A stretch of DNA of 28,640 nucleotides from G021776435 sp046756245 (GCA_046756245.1 JBHHVZ010000034.1:1-28640); one strand, 5' to 3'. Positions 1-6,956 are shown, numbered from the stretch's first letter. Notes: a model not told the origin generated them from the sequence alone. Numbers and translations are program-made.

Positions 1-86
1 CAAGCCGCAGCCATGCCCAGAAGGCGAAACACCCGCCGATCTCCGCCAATGCGGCACCGCTGCCCGCGTCGAAAACGGAAGTCGTT
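1..86 (-). pseudogene. ynfA: YnfA/UPF0060 membrane protein, N-terminal fragment without a start, runs off the window
   Basis: Read on the minus strand, this stretch encodes AALAEIGGCFAFWAWLRL, which matches the first transmembrane helix of the YnfA (UPF0060) family of small four-helix inner-membrane proteins. The rest would lie left of base 1. No ATG, GTG or well-placed TTG precedes the helix. The frame runs upstream through a tRNA-like sequence to a TAG, so the normal start is missing. The residues just before AALAEI (VFDAGSG) are unusually polar for this helix. Either the gene lost its start in a rearrangement, or the join is an assembly artefact near a contig edge. The family match is good. 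Whether the gene works is doubtful. Confidence 0.5.
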
Positions 87-119
87 GAAGCTTCTGCTCT
101 GCCATTGAGCTACACCCGC
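87..119 (-). pseudogene. 5' half of a tRNA-Gly gene, cut in the anticodon loop
   Basis: On the minus strand this begins GCGGGTGTAGCTCAATGG and continues AGAGCAGAAGCTTC. That gives a 7-nt acceptor strand, a D-stem GCTC/GAGC and the 5' side of an anticodon stem (GAAGC), as in alphaproteobacterial tRNA-Gly. The expected 3' half (anticodon stem partner, T-arm, CACCCGC acceptor strand) is absent. The sequence passes directly into the ynfA-like frame. The anticodon loop is a common integrase crossover point, so this could be an old att remnant; that is inference. Confidence 0.6.
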
Positions 120-528
120 GAGGGAGGCGAATTCTTTCGCCCGCACAGTTCGAAAGGTCAAGACGGGACGGAGCGTGGAAAATGCGCCGCCCGGACGCGC
201 GTAAAAGCCGGCCCCGCGGCCTGATTCACTTTCCGGCTTCCCGCCGCAGCCTCCCGAGCGGCCAAATCGATCCGTTTTCAAAACGATCTATGCAAAACCC
301 CTCGACGCGGCGCGCAAACCTCTCCAAGATTTCATCCGCTCGCCGCAGGGACGCCATATTCCCCGGCCGGCGAACGGTATATTCAAGCAGCGGCCGATCG
401 AAGACCGTGAGATCAACCGCCGGGCGCGCCCGCCGAGAAGGCGCAGGGCGCGGGACCCGGCCAGCCGGATCCCAGTAGCGCGCAACCGCCGCCAGCCGGG
501 GCCGGAACAGGAGAAAAGGAGGCCGATA
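120..528. other. Gene-poor region upstream of the SYLF gene
   Basis: About 400 bases without a convincing gene. The open frames here are short, arginine- and proline-rich, and lack ribosome sites. A TATATT hexamer at 378-383 could be a -10 element for the SYLF gene, but no good -35 lies at the right distance. An AAGGAGG Shine-Dalgarno at 516-522 belongs to the next gene. Confidence 0.4.
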
Positions 529-1338
529 ATGACGAAACGGCTGTTGGGGATTTTCGCCGCCATTCTAGGAGCCGCGCTCATCGCCGGCCCGGCTGCGGCG
601 GAAGGCAAAAAGGAAGACGCCGAAGAGCTCGTCGCCCGCGCGGCCGAAACGGTCGCTTATTTCACCAATGACAGCGCCTTTGAGGCGCTGTGGGAGACAG
701 CGGACGACGCCAAGGCCATCGTCGTCGTGCCGCGCGCCTTTCGCGCCGGCTTCATCTGGGGCGCATCCCACGGCGCCGCGGTGATGCTGGCCAGAAAAGA
801 CAATGGCGGCTGGTCGGAACCGACATTCTACGGGATCAACACCGCCTCTTTCGGATTGCAGATCGGCGGCGAGATGTCGGAAATCGTACTGCTCATCATG
901 ACCGAGCGCGGCGTCGAGCAGCTTCTGTCCTCTTCGGTGAAGCTCGGCGGCGACATTTCGATCGCAGCCGGTCCGATCGGCGGCGGCGCCAAGGCCCAGA
1001 CCACCGACGTGCTCGCATTCTCGCGTTCGCGCGGACTATACGGCGGACTGAGCCTCGAAGGCGCGGTCGTCAAGGCGCGACACAAGTGGAACCGGGCCTA
1101 TTACGGCGCCGATGTGCGCCCGGCCGACGTCATCATTCGCGAAAACGTCTACAGCCCGGCGTCGGCGAAACTGCAAAACGCCGTCTGGGCGCTCGCCCAT
1201 CGCAACGCGCCGGCGGCGCTCGCGCCGGCGATCAGGCCGGTCGATCCGCAACAGCAACAAAATGACGAGCCAGTGCGCTATGAAGACGATGCAATTTATG
1301 GCGCGCCGATCGAGGAGCCGGCTCGCGACCCGAACTAG
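529..1338 (+). CDS. Exported SYLF-domain (Ysc84-like) lipid-binding protein
   Basis: 269 aa. Residues 1-24 form a signal peptide (charged start, hydrophobic core, AAA before the mature EGKKED). The rest is a SYLF/Ysc84 domain. The telling block is near residues 165-185, LAFSRSRGLYGGLSLEGAVV, preceded by the glycine-rich GAAVMLARKDNGGW and FGLQIGGEMSEIVLL segments usual for the family. SYLF domains bind phosphoinositides in eukaryotes. Bacterial members are exported and of uncertain role, probably envelope or lipid related. The C-terminal 40 residues are a low-complexity, Pro/Gln/Asp-rich tail. The start is fixed by a perfect AAGGAGG six bases upstream of the ATG. The gene stands alone. Confidence 0.88.
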   Translation: MTKRLLGIFAAILGAALIAGPAAAEGKKEDAEELVARAAETVAYFTNDSAFEALWETADDAKAIVVVPRAFRAGFIWGASHGAAVMLARKDNGGWSEPTFYGINTASFGLQIGGEMSEIVLLIMTERGVEQLLSSSVKLGGDISIAAGPIGGGAKAQTTDVLAFSRSRGLYGGLSLEGAVVKARHKWNRAYYGADVRPADVIIRENVYSPASAKLQNAVWALAHRNAPAALAPAIRPVDPQQQQNDEPVRYEDDAIYGAPIEEPARDPN

Positions 1339-1383
1339 ACTTGCTCGCTAACGCCGAATTGAACGCACAACCCCGCGTAAAGG

Positions 1384-1413
1384 TTGCGTGATCAGGCGTG
1401 TTTCGCGCATAGT
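1384..1413 (+). promoter_or_regulatory. Possible promoter of the radical SAM gene
   Basis: TTGCGT (1384-1389), an 18-base spacer and CATAGT (1408-1413) resemble a sigma-70 promoter 38 bases upstream of the chosen ATG. An imperfect inverted repeat, ACGCA-AACC / GGTTGCGT (1363-1372 / 1382-1389), overlaps the -35. It could be an operator or the end of the SYLF transcript, though it lacks a T-run. Confidence 0.28.
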
Positions 1414-1450
1414 GTGCGCGCGCGGACAGGGACTAGAAGGGGCCACACGA

Positions 1451-2410
1451 ATGTCGGCTGACGAGCCGCCTGCGCCGGAAACGACGCGGGGGAAATTTGA
1501 GCACCCGGACATTACAGCCAGCGGCGCGCCGCGCGCGACGGTAGCGTTCGCCAAGCTGCGCACGCTTTGGATCAACACCGGCACGCTCTGTAATATCGAA
1601 TGCGCGCACTGTTACATTGAATCGAGCCCGTCGAATGACCGGCTGGTCTATCTGAGCGCCAAGGAGGTTCGCCCTTTTCTCGACGAAGCCCGCGCAATGC
1701 GCGCGAAGGAAATCGGCTTCACTGGCGGCGAGCCGTTCATGAACCCTGACATTCTGACGATGCTTGAAGATGCTCTCGGGCGGGGCTTCAAAACGCTGGT
1801 GCTGACCAACGGCATGCGGCCGATGATGCGCCCGCGCATGCAGGCCGGGCTCTTGAGGCTGCGCGCGCGCTATGGCGGGCGGCTGTGCTTGCGGGTGAGC
1901 CTCGATCACTACACGCGCGAACGCCATGACCTTGAGCGCGGCGAAGGCAGTTTCGACGCCGCTTTTGAGGGACTGTCATGGCTGTCATCCTATAGATTCT
2001 CGGTCGCTGTCGCGACGCGCGGCGAATGGGGGAAAACGGAGCTTCGCATCCGCGCAGGCTTTGCGAAGCTGTTCAAGGCGCACGGCGTTCGCATTGACGC
2101 GCGCGACCCGAACCGCCTCGTCCTGTTTCCCGAAATGGACGAGGCCGCGGACGTTCCCGAAATCACCACGGCCTGCTGGAAAATTCTCGACAAGAACCCC
2201 AAGACGGTCATGTGCGCCAGCGCCCGCATGATCGCCAAGCGCAAGGGGGCGGCTGCGCCGGTCGTGCTCGCCTGCACGCTGATCCCCTATCAGGATCAGT
2301 TCGAGCTCGGCGCGCGTCTTCGCGACTCGACAACGCAGCCGGTTAAGCTGAATCATCCGCATTGCGCCAAGTTTTGCGTCCTCGGCGGCGCAAGCTGTTC
2401 GCGCGCATAA
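1451..2410 (+). CDS. Radical SAM enzyme, uncharacterised, with a cysteine-rich C-terminus
   Basis: 319 aa. The radical SAM cluster motif CNIECAHC (Cys47, Cys51, Cys54) is followed by FTGGEPFMNPD (about 90-100), the SAM-binding GGEP motif, so the [4Fe-4S]-SAM core looks intact. The C-terminal third has six more cysteines (242, 255, 275, 305, 309, 316), the last three in HPHCAKFCVLGGASC. This could hold an auxiliary iron-sulfur cluster, but it is not the standard SPASM spacing. I cannot name the substrate. The ATG at 1451 has a GAAGGGG ribosome site. An in-frame GTG at 1388 has none and would cover the likely promoter. A DUF938 methyltransferase lies downstream, but a palindrome cluster separates them and co-transcription is doubtful. 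Confidence 0.85.
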   Translation: MSADEPPAPETTRGKFEHPDITASGAPRATVAFAKLRTLWINTGTLCNIECAHCYIESSPSNDRLVYLSAKEVRPFLDEARAMRAKEIGFTGGEPFMNPDILTMLEDALGRGFKTLVLTNGMRPMMRPRMQAGLLRLRARYGGRLCLRVSLDHYTRERHDLERGEGSFDAAFEGLSWLSSYRFSVAVATRGEWGKTELRIRAGFAKLFKAHGVRIDARDPNRLVLFPEMDEAADVPEITTACWKILDKNPKTVMCASARMIAKRKGAAAPVVLACTLIPYQDQFELGARLRDSTTQPVKLNHPHCAKFCVLGGASCSRA

Positions 2411-2416
2411 GAGTTT

Positions 2417-2449
2417 GACTCAAAATTCGATGAAATCGAATTTTGAGTC
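2417..2449. repeat. Perfect 15-bp inverted repeat, loop GAA
   Basis: GACTCAAAATTCGAT (2417-2431) pairs perfectly with ATCGAATTTTGAGTC (2435-2449) across a three-base loop. It starts seven bases after the radical SAM stop codon. It could act as a terminator, but the arm is too long and lacks a trailing T-run. It is the first of three adjoining palindromes. Confidence 0.85.
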
Positions 2450-2455
2450 GCCTGG

Positions 2456-2526
2456 CCGGCCCTCTCCTCCTCCCGACCGCCCACGGGAGTATCCTTGATG
2501 GGTGGTCGGGAGGGGGAGAGGGCCGG
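2456..2526. repeat. 28-bp near-perfect inverted repeat (REP-like)
   Basis: The arms 2456-2483 (CCGGCCCTCTCC...) and 2499-2526 (...GGAGAGGGCCGG) pair over 28 positions around a 15-base loop. The only two non-Watson-Crick positions would be G-U wobbles in RNA. The pyrimidine-rich arm and lack of coding sense suggest a dispersed extragenic palindrome. Confidence 0.85.
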
Positions 2527-2534
2527 AGCCGACT

Positions 2535-2566
2535 ACCGAAAAATCGCCGATCGGCGATTTTTCGGT
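2535..2566. repeat. 32-bp perfect palindrome, possibly a bidirectional terminator
   Basis: A CCGAAAAATCGCCGA arm meets its exact complement with no loop bases, flanked by a further A-T pair. The A5 and T5 runs on either side of a GC core give the shape of a bidirectional terminator. It ends 20 bases before the DUF938 ATG, so it may also hinder read-through into that gene. Confidence 0.85.
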
Positions 2567-2586
2567 CAGACACCAAGGTTGAGACG

Positions 2587-3261
2587 ATGAGCAATGGGAC
2601 GCATGGCGGCGGACGGCGCGGCGAGGCCGCCCTTGAAGCGCGCGAATCGGACGGCGCGCGCCTGTTTTCACCGTCGGCGGCGCGCAACCGCGACCCGATC
2701 CGCACCGTATTTCTCGACCACATGCCAAAGTCGGGGAAGGTTCTTGAGGTCGGGTCCGGGAGCGGCGAACACGCCGTTCACATCGCCGCCGCGCTTCCCC
2801 TTGTCGAGTGGCGCGCCGGCGATCCCGACCCCGCTTCGCGCGCCTCCATCGCCGCCTGGATCGCCCATGCGGGGCTTGAAAATCTCAAGGGTCCGCACGC
2901 CATCGACGTGACGGTCCCGCACTGGGGCGTCGAAGACGACGCGCCCTTCGACGCGCTTGTCTCGATCAACATGATCCACATCGCGCCGTTCGCCGCCGCG
3001 GAAGGAATTGTCGCGGGCGCCGGGCGGCTGTTGCGCGGCGGCGGCAAGCTTTTCTTTTACGGTCCTTTTTCGCGCAACGGCGCGCATATAGCGGAGTCTA
3101 ATGCGGCGTTCGGCCGAAGCCTCAAGGCGCGCAGCCCGGCGTGGGGCGTGCGCGATCTCGACCGCGACATCGTTCCGTGCGCGCGGAAAGCCGGGCTCGT
3201 CCTTGAGCGCATTGTGGAAATGCCGGCGAACAACCTGTCCGTTATTTTCCAAAAGGCGTAA
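2587..3261 (+). CDS. DUF938-family SAM-dependent methyltransferase
   Basis: 224 aa. It carries the DUF938 signature along its length: an N-terminal SPSAARNRDPIRTVF segment, motif I VLEVGSGSGEHAVH, the internal SINMIHIAPF block, LFFYGPFSRNG, WGVRDLD, and the C-terminal EMPANNLSVIFQK. The fold is a class I methyltransferase; substrates of this family are not known to me. The ATG at 2587 is chosen because family homology begins just after it. Longer in-frame starts would translate the palindromes upstream. The ribosome site is weak (AAGG in CAAGGTTGAGACG). A short hairpin with six Ts follows the stop. Confidence 0.88.
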   Translation: MSNGTHGGGRRGEAALEARESDGARLFSPSAARNRDPIRTVFLDHMPKSGKVLEVGSGSGEHAVHIAAALPLVEWRAGDPDPASRASIAAWIAHAGLENLKGPHAIDVTVPHWGVEDDAPFDALVSINMIHIAPFAAAEGIVAGAGRLLRGGGKLFFYGPFSRNGAHIAESNAAFGRSLKARSPAWGVRDLDRDIVPCARKAGLVLERIVEMPANNLSVIFQKA

Positions 3262-3269
3262 CAGACTTT

Positions 3270-3294
3270 AGCGACGGATGGCGTTCGCTTTTTT
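3270..3294 (+). terminator. Weak rho-independent terminator after the DUF938 gene
   Basis: AGCGA (3270-3274) pairs with TCGCT (3285-3289), followed by a run of six Ts. The stem is only five pairs, so confidence is moderate. It sits eight bases after the DUF938 stop. Confidence 0.4.
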
Positions 3295-3429
3295 CGTTGC
3301 GTTGTAAACGATTTGGGGAAAACTAATCGTCGACTCAATCGGAAAAGTCTGTACCCTAACAATGCTCCGTCTCCCTGGCGATTATTCGCTGTGTTTGCCT
3401 AGCAGCGGGTAAGACGGGAAGAATGGAGG

Positions 3430-3826
3430 GGTGCGCTGGCCGGACGTTGCGCTCAGAAGCGATCCGGCGAGGAGGATCACAGGCGGATTCAATGCGCATT
3501 CACCAGGCCTGAGCGGCCTGACCTTGACGTTCGTCCGCAAGGGCGAGCGAATGAGGGACCGGGATCGTCGTGAGCGGCGGGTCAGCCGTAAATCGACGCG
3601 CGGCGTCAAAGCCTCGGATAGGCGCAAGTCTTGAAGAGACTAAGGCGAGGCGGATCTGGAAGGCGCGGCATAGAAGGGCTTAGGCGACGGCCGGGTCTGG
3701 AAACCGCGCCTGAAAGGTCAAGTCGAAGCGCAGCTGGTTTTCTCACTGGAAATGGGGTGTGCTTCGATTTCCCTGTCGCAAGGCAGGGCGGAAGGGAGCG
3801 GCGCAAGTCGCTCCCTTTCTGCATTT
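3430..3826 (+). ncRNA. Candidate structured RNA (unidentified) ending in a terminator
   Basis: The 683 bases between the DUF938 and M23 genes contain no convincing protein gene. Open frames are arginine-rich, lack ribosome sites, and one runs into the terminator. Instead the plus strand shows consecutive local stems: CCGGA/TCCGG (3440-3444/3463-3467) with inner CGCT/AGCG; CAGGCC/GGCCTG (3504-3509/3515-3520); GACGC/GCGTC (3595-3599/3603-3607); GCCTCG/CGAGGC (3611-3616/3646-3651) enclosing GTCT/AGAC; AGGCGCGG/CCGCGCCT (3661-3668/3704-3711); TCGAAGC/GCTTCGA (3723-3729/3761-3767) interleaved with GGAAA/TTTCC (3748-3752/3768-3772); CCCTG/CAGGG (3771-3775/3784-3788); then a terminator. I looked for RNase P, tmRNA and SRP RNA core sequences and saw none. 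The 5' end and promoter are not defined. It could also be structured decayed sequence. Confidence 0.35.
3792..3826 (+). terminator. Rho-independent terminator, plus strand
   Basis: AAGGGAGCG (3792-3800) pairs perfectly with CGCTCCCTT (3809-3817), loop GCGCAAGT, followed by the T-rich TCTGCATTT. The minus strand has no T-run after the stem, so it points to a plus-strand transcript ending here. No plus-strand protein gene lies just upstream. Confidence 0.7.
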
Positions 3827-3944
3827 GAGCCGCTTTAGCGTCGAGCGATTAATCCCCATCAGAACATGGCCCGCGCAGTCCCACGCCCGGCGCGCTAAAG
3901 GCCGTCCCGGAATGCCCGCCGGCGGAGCCGAAGCTCAACAGACC

Positions 3945-4886
3945 CTAAAGACTGAACGGATCGAGCGCCTCCAGCCCGAAGGATTTCGCGGGCGTATCGA
4001 AATCGCCCGTCAGCACTTCGTAATGAAGATGAACGATGCTCGACGCGCCCGTCTGGCCAATCGGGCCGAGCACCTGGCCCTGCCCGACGCTTGCGCCTTC
4101 GCTAACGCCGCGGCCGAAACGGGCCAGATGCGCGTAGCGCGTATAAACGCCTTCGCCGTGATCGACGACGATCATATTGCCGTAATCGCTGCGCGTGACC
4201 GCTTCGACAATAACGCCGCCGCCGCCGGCGAGAACGTCGCCGCCTTCATCTGTATAATAATCAACGCCCTTATGCAGTTTGCCGTTGCGATACCCGAAAC
4301 CCGAAGAAAGACATGCTTCTGTCGCGGGCATGAGCAGCAAGTCGACGCCCTTATAGTTCACGGTTTCATCGGCGCGGCCTATGCTCTGTTCGGGCTTGCC
4401 GCCCCGCGGCGGGTTTGAGATTCGCATTTTGCAAAGAACGATGCCGCCTTCAGCCGCAGCCGTCTCTGTCTCAACAGCGGGCGTTGAAGGAGACGTCGTT
4501 TCCCCTGCAGCTTCCTGAACGGCGCCTGTATCTTCCTGTTCCGTCTCAGCCGTTTTCTCGCCGGCGTCGGCGGCCTCTTTTTTATCCTCTTCTTCTTCCG
4601 CGTCCGGCTCTTCGGCCAAATCTTCGAGCATGTCCTCGACGGTGCCGACAACATAATCCGAACCTTGCTGGACCGCTTCGGCGGCGAGTTCGCCGCTGCG
4701 GCGTGCGCCTTCGGAAACGACCGGCGACAGAACCGCCTTCGCCCGGTTAACGACGCCGTCGACGGCGCGGATGATCAAGTCCGGCGCGCCGTATTTGGCG
4801 CCGGCATACCAGCCAACGCCAAGAAAAATCGCTGGCGCCATCAAACGCAGCAGCGTCGATCCAATGATCCGAAATATGAAATGCAT
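3945..4886 (-). CDS. Membrane-anchored M23 (LytM-type) peptidase
   Basis: 313 aa. A hydrophobic segment at residues 5-28 anchors or exports the protein. Residues 85-145 are a long acidic, Ala/Glu-rich linker (AEEPDAEEEEDKKEAADAGE and on). Residues 185-300 form an M23 domain with the zinc and catalytic residues present: H205 and D209 in LHKGVDYY, H253 in RYAHL, and H286/H288 in VHLHYEV. An intact set predicts peptidoglycan endopeptidase activity in the periplasm, unlike the degenerate LytM activators such as EnvC. The ATG at 4886 has GGGGGCGG just upstream. A GTG 24 bases further out is less likely. It is monocistronic, diverges from the lipoprotein gene and converges with the candidate RNA. 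Confidence 0.88.
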   Translation of the reverse strand: MHFIFRIIGSTLLRLMAPAIFLGVGWYAGAKYGAPDLIIRAVDGVVNRAKAVLSPVVSEGARRSGELAAEAVQQGSDYVVGTVEDMLEDLAEEPDAEEEEDKKEAADAGEKTAETEQEDTGAVQEAAGETTSPSTPAVETETAAAEGGIVLCKMRISNPPRGGKPEQSIGRADETVNYKGVDLLLMPATEACLSSGFGYRNGKLHKGVDYYTDEGGDVLAGGGGVIVEAVTRSDYGNMIVVDHGEGVYTRYAHLARFGRGVSEGASVGQGQVLGPIGQTGASSIVHLHYEVLTGDFDTPAKSFGLEALDPFSL

Positions 4887-4974
4887 GACCGCCCCCGACC
4901 CCTGAAACACAGATGCCCTTTGTTAATTTATCGCATCAGCAGCAAAGCGTCACGTCGGCAAATTGTTTAGCAGA

Positions 4975-4980
4975 TATAAT
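4975..4980 (+). promoter_or_regulatory. Consensus -10 element (TATAAT) upstream of the lipoprotein gene
   Basis: A perfect TATAAT lies 76 bases before the lipoprotein ATG in an AT-rich divergent spacer. No good -35 is seen 16-18 bases upstream, so the call rests on the -10 alone. Confidence 0.35.
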
Positions 4981-5056
4981 TACATAAGCGCTGTTCGGCG
5001 ATTGCTTAACGGTTTCATGGCGTAATGAGATGCGATCATTATTCCGGAGCGCTCCC

Positions 5057-5749
5057 ATGAAACGCACCGTCATTTTCGCCGCCCTGTTGCTCGCCGCCTG
5101 CAGCGATTCCTATGAACCGCAGACGGATCCCCGTGCGGCCGTGCAGTTGGCCTTTGAAGGCGATTTAGAGAATCTGGGCTGGGCCGATATTGCGCCGACA
5201 CCCGAAAGCAATAAGGCCAGGTTCCGGCCCGGACCGACCGGCAAGGCGCTCTATCCTCTCGGCGATGGAAGCTGGATTGAATATCGGGCGAACGAAAAGA
5301 TCATCCTTGCCGAGAAGGTCTCAATCTCGTTCTTCTTCAAACGCGCCGACTGGGAAAATCCTTATGGCCCGGGCAGCGCGACCAAGACCATCGCCGTCGT
5401 CAGCGGCAAGAGACCGGATCGCATCCAGCATGTTAGCTTCAGCATCTCAAAAGGCGATGCGCCCCATTTCGAAACCTATTTCGAAGACGCCGACAAAAAC
5501 GCGCATCGCCTCAACGCTGGACCGGGCAGGCTGTCGCAAGACTGGACCTCAGTGAGGCTAGAAATCGACCGCATAAAAGGCGCAACGCAGCTTTATATCG
5601 ACGGCGTTTTCGCCGCTTCTGTCAAAGCAACGCCCGCAGCGATTGATAACGGAATCGACATTCTCAAATTTGGAACCTGGCACAGAAAAAACCAGGCCTA
5701 TCGCGGCTTTATCGACAATTTCATCATCGCCGAGCTGAACGACAGATAA
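5057..5749 (+). CDS. Lipoprotein with a LamG/concanavalin-A-like fold
   Basis: 230 aa. The N-terminus is a lipoprotein signal (MKRTVIFAALLLAAC, lipobox LAAC, Cys15; Ser at +2 suggests outer-membrane sorting). The mature part resembles LamG/ConA-like beta-sandwich domains: VSISFFFKRADW, VSFSISKGDAPHFETYF, WTSVRLEIDRIKGATQLYID and a closing RGFIDNFIIAEL. This is the pattern in which a strand pair ends with an added-on VSL-type display of a small ligand-binding domain. The fold call is by pattern; no ligand can be named. GGAG is nine bases before the ATG at 5057. An upstream in-frame ATG at 5030 would spoil the signal peptide. Confidence 0.72.
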   Translation: MKRTVIFAALLLAACSDSYEPQTDPRAAVQLAFEGDLENLGWADIAPTPESNKARFRPGPTGKALYPLGDGSWIEYRANEKIILAEKVSISFFFKRADWENPYGPGSATKTIAVVSGKRPDRIQHVSFSISKGDAPHFETYFEDADKNAHRLNAGPGRLSQDWTSVRLEIDRIKGATQLYIDGVFAASVKATPAAIDNGIDILKFGTWHRKNQAYRGFIDNFIIAELNDR

Positions 5750-5786
5750 ATCGCTGCAACGTTGTAACGCTTCGGCAGGGTCGGAT

Positions 5787-6893
5787 TCAGCCGCCCGTCC
5801 TGAAATGTTTTGAAAGCCTCAGGCCCTGGCCCTGATAGTTCGACCGCACGTCTTCGCCGTAAAGCCGGCCCGGGCGCGCCGCCATGCGCTCGTAAACAAG
5901 GCGCGCCACAAGCTGGCCGTCTTCGAGCACGAAGGGCGCGTCGTGGCTTCGCACTTCGAGCACGGCGCGCGCGCCGGGCGGGCGCCCCTCGCCCGCCCAG
6001 CCGAAGCCGGGATCGAAAAATCCTGCGTAATGCACGCGAAACTCGCCGAGGCCGGGATTGATCGGCGTCATCTCGGCGGCAAAGTCGGGCGGCGCAGCAA
6101 GCGCCTCGCGCGAAGCGAGAATGTAAAATTCATCCGGGTCAAGAATGATAAAGCCAGAAGCAGGAGCGGCGACCGGCTCGAAATAGTCGGTGGGATCCAG
6201 GACGCCCGGCGCGTCCACGTCAATAAGCGCTGAGTAGCGGCGCGCCCGATAACCGACGATTTCGCCTTCGCTTCCCGAAAGACGAGCGCGCAGCCCGAGC
6301 CCGCCGTCAATATCGGCTGGCCCGTCGATGAGCGGCGTTCGCGCGTGCAGCGCGCCGAGCGCCGAATCGTCGAGCGGGCAGTCGCCGCGTTTGAAGCGCA
6401 TCTGATTTAAGCTGGAGCCGGCGCGCGCCAGAATTGAAAACGTCCGTGGGCTAATTTCAACGTAGAGCGGACCTTCATAGCCTGCGGGAATTTCGTCGAA
6501 AGCGTCCGCCCGGTCGGCGACGAGCCGGACAAAGACGTCGATGCGCCCGGTCGAGCTTTTCGGATTCGCCGCGCCCTCGACGCCGGGGTGGAGCGCTGCG
6601 CGTTCGTTGAGTTCGGCCAGATAAACGCAGCCGCGCTCGAATACCGCGCCGCGCGCAAGGTCAATCTCGTGCATCACCAGCCCGTCGGCGAGCCTCTCGG
6701 CCACAGTGCGCTGTTTCGAAGGCAGGAAAGACGCCCGGATCCGCCAGGCCCGCGCGCCGAGCGTCAGGTCGAGGCTCGCCGGCTGCAATTGCTTCGGCGC
6801 AAGCGGCCCGCCAAGCCGGATCGCGCCCGTCTCGATTAATGCTGCGATCTCTTCGGCGGGCAAGACGCCCGGAGCCTCGCGCGCTTCGGCCAT
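5787..6893 (-). CDS. dcd: dCTP deaminase, long two-domain alphaproteobacterial form
   Basis: 368 aa, about twice the length of E. coli Dcd. It belongs to the alphaproteobacterial 2'-deoxycytidine 5'-triphosphate deaminase family, made of two dUTPase-like domains. The N-terminal half has LQPASLDLTLG, NPKSSTGRIDVF (the Ser-Ser-x-x-Arg type active-site loop) and a Glu in GPLYVEISP. The C-terminal half has HYAGFFDPGFGW, AVLEVRSHD and DGQLVARLVYERM. It converts dCTP to dUTP for thymidylate synthesis. AAGGAAAGG lies just before the ATG. It is divergent from metZ, an arrangement I know from other alphaproteobacteria. The shared 215-base spacer holds the metZ leader. Confidence 0.9.
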   Translation of the reverse strand: MAEAREAPGVLPAEEIAALIETGAIRLGGPLAPKQLQPASLDLTLGARAWRIRASFLPSKQRTVAERLADGLVMHEIDLARGAVFERGCVYLAELNERAALHPGVEGAANPKSSTGRIDVFVRLVADRADAFDEIPAGYEGPLYVEISPRTFSILARAGSSLNQMRFKRGDCPLDDSALGALHARTPLIDGPADIDGGLGLRARLSGSEGEIVGYRARRYSALIDVDAPGVLDPTDYFEPVAAPASGFIILDPDEFYILASREALAAPPDFAAEMTPINPGLGEFRVHYAGFFDPGFGWAGEGRPPGARAVLEVRSHDAPFVLEDGQLVARLVYERMAARPGRLYGEDVRSNYQGQGLRLSKHFRTGG

Positions 6894-6907
6894 ATGGTTT
6901 CCTTTCC

Positions 6908-6936
6908 TTGACGGCGCCGGCTTTCGCGCCTACACC
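6908..6936 (+). promoter_or_regulatory. Probable promoter of metZ
   Basis: TTGACG (6908-6913), a 17-base spacer and TACACC (6931-6936) give a good -35 and a moderate -10. Transcription would start near 6943, about 14 bases before the SAM-II-like stem. It overlaps the dcd ribosome site region on the other strand. Confidence 0.45.
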
Positions 6937-6956
6937 CCGCGGCCTGTCCGCATTCA

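Noticed and set aside
1..119. Intron-split tRNA-Gly
   Set aside because: The sequence after the break encodes YnfA and not intron core elements, and no 3' half is in view.
182..478. Open frame upstream of the SYLF gene
   Set aside because: Low-complexity Arg/Ser/Pro-rich product, no ribosome site and no family resemblance.
3430..3826. RNase P RNA, tmRNA or SRP RNA in the hairpin-rich region
   Set aside because: The conserved RNase P core (GAGGAAAGTCCGG), a tmRNA tag frame with tRNA-like ends, and the SRP GGAAGCAGCC loop were all not found.
3431..3828. Two small arginine-rich open frames between the DUF938 and M23 genes
   Set aside because: No ribosome site, neutral codon use, and the second ends inside the terminator. 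They are more likely by-products of a structured RNA.
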